From: Bacteroidetes bacterium UBA4416
Lineage (GTDB): Bacteria; Bacteroidota; Bacteroidia; B-17B0; Aurantibacillaceae
Direction of reading: 5' to 3'
Assembly (NCBI GenBank): GCA_002390745.1
Contig: DGQK01000042.1
Coordinates: 723-10,516 of the forward strand
DNA: 9,794 bases
Below the pieces are notes generated by a model. It worked only from the letters and a program-made list of their open reading frames with translations, made no database searches and was not told the DNA's origin. The translations under genes were made by a program, and so were the position numbers. How positions within the stretch are numbered: position 1 is the first letter of the stretch; each line of letters opens with the position of its first letter. Below are positions 6,889 to 9,794 of this stretch, in pieces.

Positions 6889-7110
6889 ATGTCCAAAACA
6901 AAAATTACAATCAATTCCAACGGCTCCGTGAAACTGGAAGGTGATTTCGAAATCGTTGATAAAAACGGAAATCCCTATGACCTTGGTGGCAGAGAGGTCA
7001 TATCGCTATGCCGTTGCGGCCTGTCAAAAAACAAGCCTTTCTGCGATGGCTCGCACCGCGATCACTTCGAACATGAAGCCGTGGCTTTTGCCTTGCCGCC
7101 GAAGAAGTAA
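6889..7110 (+). CDS. CDGSH iron-sulfur domain protein
   Basis: A 73-residue protein with the complete mitoNEET-type [2Fe-2S] motif. Ligands C41, C43, C52 and H56 lie in CRCGLSKNKPFCDGSH, which fits CxCxxSxxxPxCDGSH. Such proteins hold a labile cluster with three cysteine and one histidine ligands and are linked to redox sensing, electron transfer or cluster donation; the bacterial role is not settled. There is no signal peptide or membrane segment, so it should be a soluble cytoplasmic protein consisting of little more than the domain. It is a single-gene unit, with its own -7 box upstream and a strong terminator 20 bp downstream. Confidence 0.93.
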   Translation: MSKTKITINSNGSVKLEGDFEIVDKNGNPYDLGGREVISLCRCGLSKNKPFCDGSHRDHFEHEAVAFALPPKK

Positions 7111-7129
7111 GGTGTTGATGAGTTATTCG

Positions 7130-7168
7130 AAAACGGGCCGGAACATTGCTTCCGGCCCGTTTTTATTT
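7130..7168 (+). terminator. intrinsic terminator of the CDGSH gene
   Basis: A perfect 12-bp stem, AACGGGCCGGAA (7132-7143) with TTCCGGCCCGTT (7150-7161), closes a 6-base loop and runs into a T-rich stretch. An A-tract on the other side (7130-7133) would extend the stem and may let it act on the opposite strand as well. Confidence 0.92.
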
Positions 7169-7313
7169 ATAGCCGGAAATGGTATCAGTGGCAAAGCATA
7201 AGAGGAGATGATAAAGTCGCGGAATTGCAAACCTGCGGAGCGGCGATATATAATACATGCCTTTGGTGTTGCCGGTTATACGCTGTTTTAAAATAACAGG
7301 TCAGCATACCATC

Positions 7314-7351
7314 AAAAAAAACGGGACCGGACATCGCTGTCCAATCCCGTT
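7314..7351 (-). terminator. intrinsic terminator of the lipoprotein operon
   Basis: On the minus strand the stem AACGGGA...TCCCGTT, with an inner stem GGACA/TGTCC, a small internal mismatch (AA opposite CC) and a 4-base loop, is followed by eight T residues. It lies 27 bp past the stop codon of the small lipoprotein gene. Confidence 0.88.
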
Positions 7352-7360
7352 CTCAAAAAC

Positions 7361-7374
7361 CTCTTTTCAAAGAG
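7361..7374. repeat. small hairpin next to a stop codon
   Basis: CTCTTT and AAAGAG (7361-7366 and 7369-7374) form a 6-bp stem with a 2-base loop, too tight to fold fully. It lies between the small lipoprotein stop codon and the terminator. Its function is unclear. Confidence 0.3.
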
Positions 7375-7378
7375 AAAC

Positions 7379-7828
7379 TCAGTGGCATTTTCCTGCGCGT
7401 TTCACCAGGGTACTGTCGATGGTGAAATAGAACAGGTAATCGCGGTCGCCCCGCCGGTCGTAGCTATAGCTTTCGATATTCTGAAGCGTGTTGCCACTGT
7501 CATGATACTCCGAGTAGCAAAGCGTATCGTTGAAGTAGATAGTGGTCGTATCACCGCCGATTGCTGGCCTGTAGGCTTTTGGTTCGGCGGTTTTCCGGTT
7601 ATAATCTCCACTTGTGTTCAGCGTCAGAACAGTATAAGGAAGAATGGTATAAGCATCCGTCGTTTTGTATAATCCGTTCCTGATCCTTACACGCACGGTA
7701 TCGGGCAGGTTATTGATGTACCTGAATTCGCCTTCGAGCGTATAATCGATCCTTTTCTTAATGCAGGAAAAAGCGATGAGGCTAATCCCAAAAATCAAAT
7801 AAAGCCGGTAAGTTACCTTCGGTTGCAT
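7379..7828 (-). CDS. small lipoprotein of unknown function
   Basis: I do not recognise a family. The 149-residue product has a lipoprotein signal peptide with the hydrophobic stretch LYLIFGISLIAF and a lipobox ending at C22 (AFSC), followed by IKKR. The mature part is rich in alternating polar and hydrophobic residues and tyrosine (EGEFRYINN, DTVRVRIRNG, TTTIYFNDTLCYSEY, DYLFYFTID), suggesting an all-beta fold. No acidic export signal follows the cysteine, so it may stay facing the periplasm. The only ATG in the frame is at 7828, inside the 3' end of the metalloprotease-like gene, giving a 47-bp overlap. The signal peptide begins exactly there, so the overlap is probably real and the genes are likely translationally coupled. 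Confidence 0.78.
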   Translation of the reverse strand: MQPKVTYRLYLIFGISLIAFSCIKKRIDYTLEGEFRYINNLPDTVRVRIRNGLYKTTDAYTILPYTVLTLNTSGDYNRKTAEPKAYRPAIGGDTTTIYFNDTLCYSEYHDSGNTLQNIESYSYDRRGDRDYLFYFTIDSTLVKRAGKCH

Positions 7829-9305
7829 TGGTATAAGTATTTATCATATTATCACGCCATGCCGTCCAGGTTTTTTTGTTCTTTACGCCCTGTTCGATCT
7901 GCGCAACGGTGTAGCCTTGAACCTGGTCGTATCCGGCGATGCCGTCAATCATGTCTTCCACTACACCGGTGTAAGTGTTATTATAGGCAGGCTGGTAGTT
8001 CGGGTAGTATTTACGCGTGAGCCACCATTGAACGCCCCTTGCCCATGATTCGGCAACAATGTCGTCGGAACCGTTGTAGTTTGATTTAGGGCTGCACATG
8101 TTCCAGTGCGAGGCATGCGTTAGTTCGTGGATCGTAGTTCCGTGAATGGCGCTGATCGCATTTTGCGGATTGTACAGTTTGATGAAATTACCTAAGCCCA
8201 AAAAGCGTTTCCAGGGAGAGGTTACTCCGTTAATGTCGCTATTCGACTGATTGTAAGCGGCAATCTTAAGCTGCGGATCAAATAAGCTGTTGTTCAGTGG
8301 AGGTCGGTTCAGGCCGTCGATGTTGAGGTAGTAATACTGGTGGGCAGCTCTGAAAATACGCGCATAGAACATGTGCGAACCGCTGTTGAGGTCCAGGTTC
8401 CAGTTGCCGCGCTGTTTCGGCCCGTCATAACTGGCCTGTCCGTATGTGCCGCTGCGGATACTGAAATGTTTCCGTTCCCATTGCAGGCTGTAATTGGCGT
8501 CGTGCCTGAATTCGCCGTCGCATGAATAATCACCGTTAGCATTTGTGAACCCTTTGTGTGTCGTGAACCATCTCCTGGCTTTTACTTCTACGCCTTCTAC
8601 GCCCACGTAGTTATTGATCACATCATCCCAAACCCTGATCCTGCCTGCTGGCCTCCATTTGCTTCCTGAAACCCTTTGCTGTGTTGTATTTCCGGGATTT
8701 TTATCGACTTCGAGGCCGACAATGGCGAATGCTTCGGCTACGATAGCCTCTTCAAAAGCCTCTGCATCTGCCTTTCCCACATAGTGGTACAAATCAGCAT
8801 CCTCTTCCGGAATGTAGAGCTTTGACAGTATCTCTGTCTGGATATTAGATGGCAGGGGCTGCCCGTCTTTCAGGGATGCAAACTGTGCCGTTACGCAGCT
8901 GTCGCACTGCCCTTCCTCGTGCCTGTAATAGGTGCCGGGTGTGATAATTTCGAAATCCATCGGATAAGGATAGATCACGATGGTGCTGTCTTTTTTCAAA
9001 TCGCTTAGCTGTTGCTCGTCCTGTAGGTTGAGCTTGGTATAGTTGTGAGTTACCCTTACCGGCGACTGAGCCGCAGGGAAACGTCCTTTGATGGCCTCGT
9101 AAGCCTGTTGCATCACATCGATGTCGTAAGGATTTGGAAGCTGTTGCCCCAGTACGATAGCTCCTTCTCCGGGGGCATCATCGCTCAGTACTGCCTGCAT
9201 GCCATTGCCTGCGCCATTACCCGGGTTTAAGGTTTGTTTCTTGCAATTGAACATCAGGCACACACAGGCCAGGATGTAGATGCTTTTCAAAAGATTCATT
9301 CTCAT
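7782..9305 (-). CDS. putative zinc-metalloprotease lipoprotein
   Basis: A 507-residue lipoprotein with a signal peptide and likely lipidated C21 (LMFNC followed by KK); C14 (ILAC) is a less likely alternative. Residues about 215-285 resemble a carboxypeptidase-regulatory-like beta domain (GRIRVWDDVINNYVGVEGV, then GFTNANGDYSC). The HExxH zinc motif is TIHELTHASH, with H393, E394 and H397; E419 in VAESWARG, 22 residues on, is a good third ligand, as in gluzincins. A CxxC pair lies at C134/C137. The tail GYTVAQIEQGVKNKKTWTAWRDN is conserved in related Bacteroidota proteins as I remember them. The substrate is unknown. Start ATGs at 9305 and 9299 are both possible and do not change the lipobox. 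It is the first gene of a two-gene unit with the overlapping small lipoprotein. Confidence 0.8.
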   Translation of the reverse strand: MRMNLLKSIYILACVCLMFNCKKQTLNPGNGAGNGMQAVLSDDAPGEGAIVLGQQLPNPYDIDVMQQAYEAIKGRFPAAQSPVRVTHNYTKLNLQDEQQLSDLKKDSTIVIYPYPMDFEIITPGTYYRHEEGQCDSCVTAQFASLKDGQPLPSNIQTEILSKLYIPEEDADLYHYVGKADAEAFEEAIVAEAFAIVGLEVDKNPGNTTQQRVSGSKWRPAGRIRVWDDVINNYVGVEGVEVKARRWFTTHKGFTNANGDYSCDGEFRHDANYSLQWERKHFSIRSGTYGQASYDGPKQRGNWNLDLNSGSHMFYARIFRAAHQYYYLNIDGLNRPPLNNSLFDPQLKIAAYNQSNSDINGVTSPWKRFLGLGNFIKLYNPQNAISAIHGTTIHELTHASHWNMCSPKSNYNGSDDIVAESWARGVQWWLTRKYYPNYQPAYNNTYTGVVEDMIDGIAGYDQVQGYTVAQIEQGVKNKKTWTAWRDNMINTYTNATEGNLPALFDFWD

Positions 9306-9612
9306 GTTTTTGTTTTTATTGTTTTTTTGCCTACTCTGGATCGGTTTTCAGCTTATCCCGTTTTTTGTGGTACATTAAAAGGTGCGGTACTTAAATGCTA
9401 AAGCGGAGATTACAGCTTATACATGTCGTTCTTATGCATATAACCGTACGAACACGATCCTCATGCATCAGGCGTTGTTAATCGGATTCCCTTGTTCTAT
9501 ATGAGTTTTTTTCCTTTTTATGGATTGGGATCCATGTTTTCGGGGCCTGTTGCGTAATGTTTTCAGGTAAGGAAAAGCGGTGTTTTTTACTTTCACAAAG
9601 GTACTTCATCTT
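9306..9612. other. intergenic region upstream of the metalloprotease-like gene
   Basis: No gene is evident. The A-rich minus-strand leader just before the ATG is typical of Bacteroidota translation initiation. I find no convincing TAnnTTTG box for the metalloprotease-like gene. A short palindrome ATGGAT-TGGG-ATCCAT lies at 9520-9535. Confidence 0.5.
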
Positions 9613-9641
9613 TAGTTTGTGAGTGGTTCGGTTTACCGAAC
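9613..9641 (+). promoter_or_regulatory. possible weak promoter and operator-like hairpin
   Basis: TAGTTTGT (9613-9620) partly matches TAnnTTTG, with TTTC (9591-9594) 18 bp upstream. A perfect 6-bp stem with a 4-base loop, GTTCGG-TTTA-CCGAAC (9626-9641), follows at about the expected transcription start. It could be an operator or a 5' RNA hairpin. Confidence 0.3.
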
Positions 9642-9675
9642 TATTCTGCATTTTAACAGTAAAAAAGGGGTTGTT

Positions 9676-9741
9676 ATGAACAATTATTTTTTAGCTAACG
9701 ATCCGCTAATGTTCTCTGAACAAAAGCTGTCGCTTGTTTGA
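9676..9741 (+). CDS. possible 21-codon small protein or leader peptide
   Basis: The reading frame runs ATG to TGA and encodes MNNYFLANDPLMFSEQKLSLV, split here only by its natural end. A purine-rich AAAAAAGGGG lies 5 bp before the ATG, a reasonable Shine-Dalgarno-like signal in a genome that rarely shows one. The frame stays open upstream to a TAG at 9613-9615, so a GTG start at 9619 (40 codons) is also possible. An intrinsic terminator begins about 20 bp after the stop, so this short frame would be the only coding content of its transcript. I know of no matching family, and it may instead be part of a small non-coding RNA. Confidence 0.3.
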   Translation: MNNYFLANDPLMFSEQKLSLV

Positions 9742-9762
9742 TTACCGGTTGAGCCGGATTTT

Positions 9763-9794
9763 AGCAGGAAGGTAAAATATCCTTTCTGCTTTTT
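9763..9794 (+). terminator. intrinsic terminator at the right edge
   Basis: AGCAGGAAGG (9763-9772) pairs with CCTTTCTGCT (9781-9790) over 10 bp, with one G-T wobble, around an 8-base A/T loop. A T-tract (9791-9794) follows and may continue beyond the window. A smaller CCGG...CCGG hairpin lies just upstream at about 9745-9757. Confidence 0.75.

Noticed and set aside
9520..9535. Palindrome ATGGAT-TGGG-ATCCAT in the right intergenic region
   Set aside because: Single copy, short, and not placed next to a recognisable promoter.
1..9794. Search for mobile elements, CRISPR arrays, tRNA or rRNA genes, and defence genes
   Set aside because: No transposase or integrase motif, no regularly spaced repeats, and no tRNA- or rRNA-like sequence was found; the gene content looks like core chromosome with a few lineage-specific envelope genes.

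Overview
The window comes from a member of the Bacteroidota, most likely the Chitinophagaceae/Chitinophaga branch. The phylum is well supported; the family is my inference. The evidence is Bacteroidota-style promoter elements (TAnnTTTG at -7, some with TTTG-like -33 boxes), A-rich leaders with few Shine-Dalgarno sequences, a LytS/LytTR pair whose kinase has a TPR sensor, lipoproteins with 'C-K/I-K-K' starts, and a recognisable Bacteroidota FtsK N-terminus. It looks like ordinary chromosome. I see no tRNA, rRNA, CRISPR array, transposase or phage gene.

Left part (1-5580), all on the minus strand: the N-terminal 394 residues of the DNA translocase FtsK run off the left edge. Next come a LytTR response regulator and, 5 bp upstream of it, a TPR-containing LytS-type sensor histidine kinase, which together form a two-component operon. 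Further upstream is mtaB, a radical-SAM tRNA methylthiotransferase. The kinase has its own predicted promoter, immediately preceded by two identical 9-bp direct repeats spaced 12 bp apart. That is the site layout LytTR-domain regulators typically bind, so autoregulation is plausible. mtaB has a strong promoter so close to its ATG that the mRNA should be leaderless or nearly so. The 228-bp gap between ftsK and the regulator gene holds degenerate direct and inverted repeats.

Middle part (5581-7378), plus strand: a secreted or membrane protein of unknown function, then a 73-aa CDGSH iron-sulfur protein with its own -7 box and a very clear intrinsic terminator. A second, similar-looking terminator on the opposite strand ends the convergent unit to the right.

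Right part (7379-9305), minus strand: two overlapping lipoprotein genes. The upstream one encodes a 507-aa lipoprotein with an HELTH zinc-protease motif. The downstream one encodes a 149-aa lipoprotein of unknown function and starts 47 bp inside the first. The last 489 bp contain no long gene, but they end in what looks like a very short plus-strand transcription unit: a weak promoter, a hairpin, a 21-codon reading frame with an SD-like sequence, and an intrinsic terminator at the window edge.
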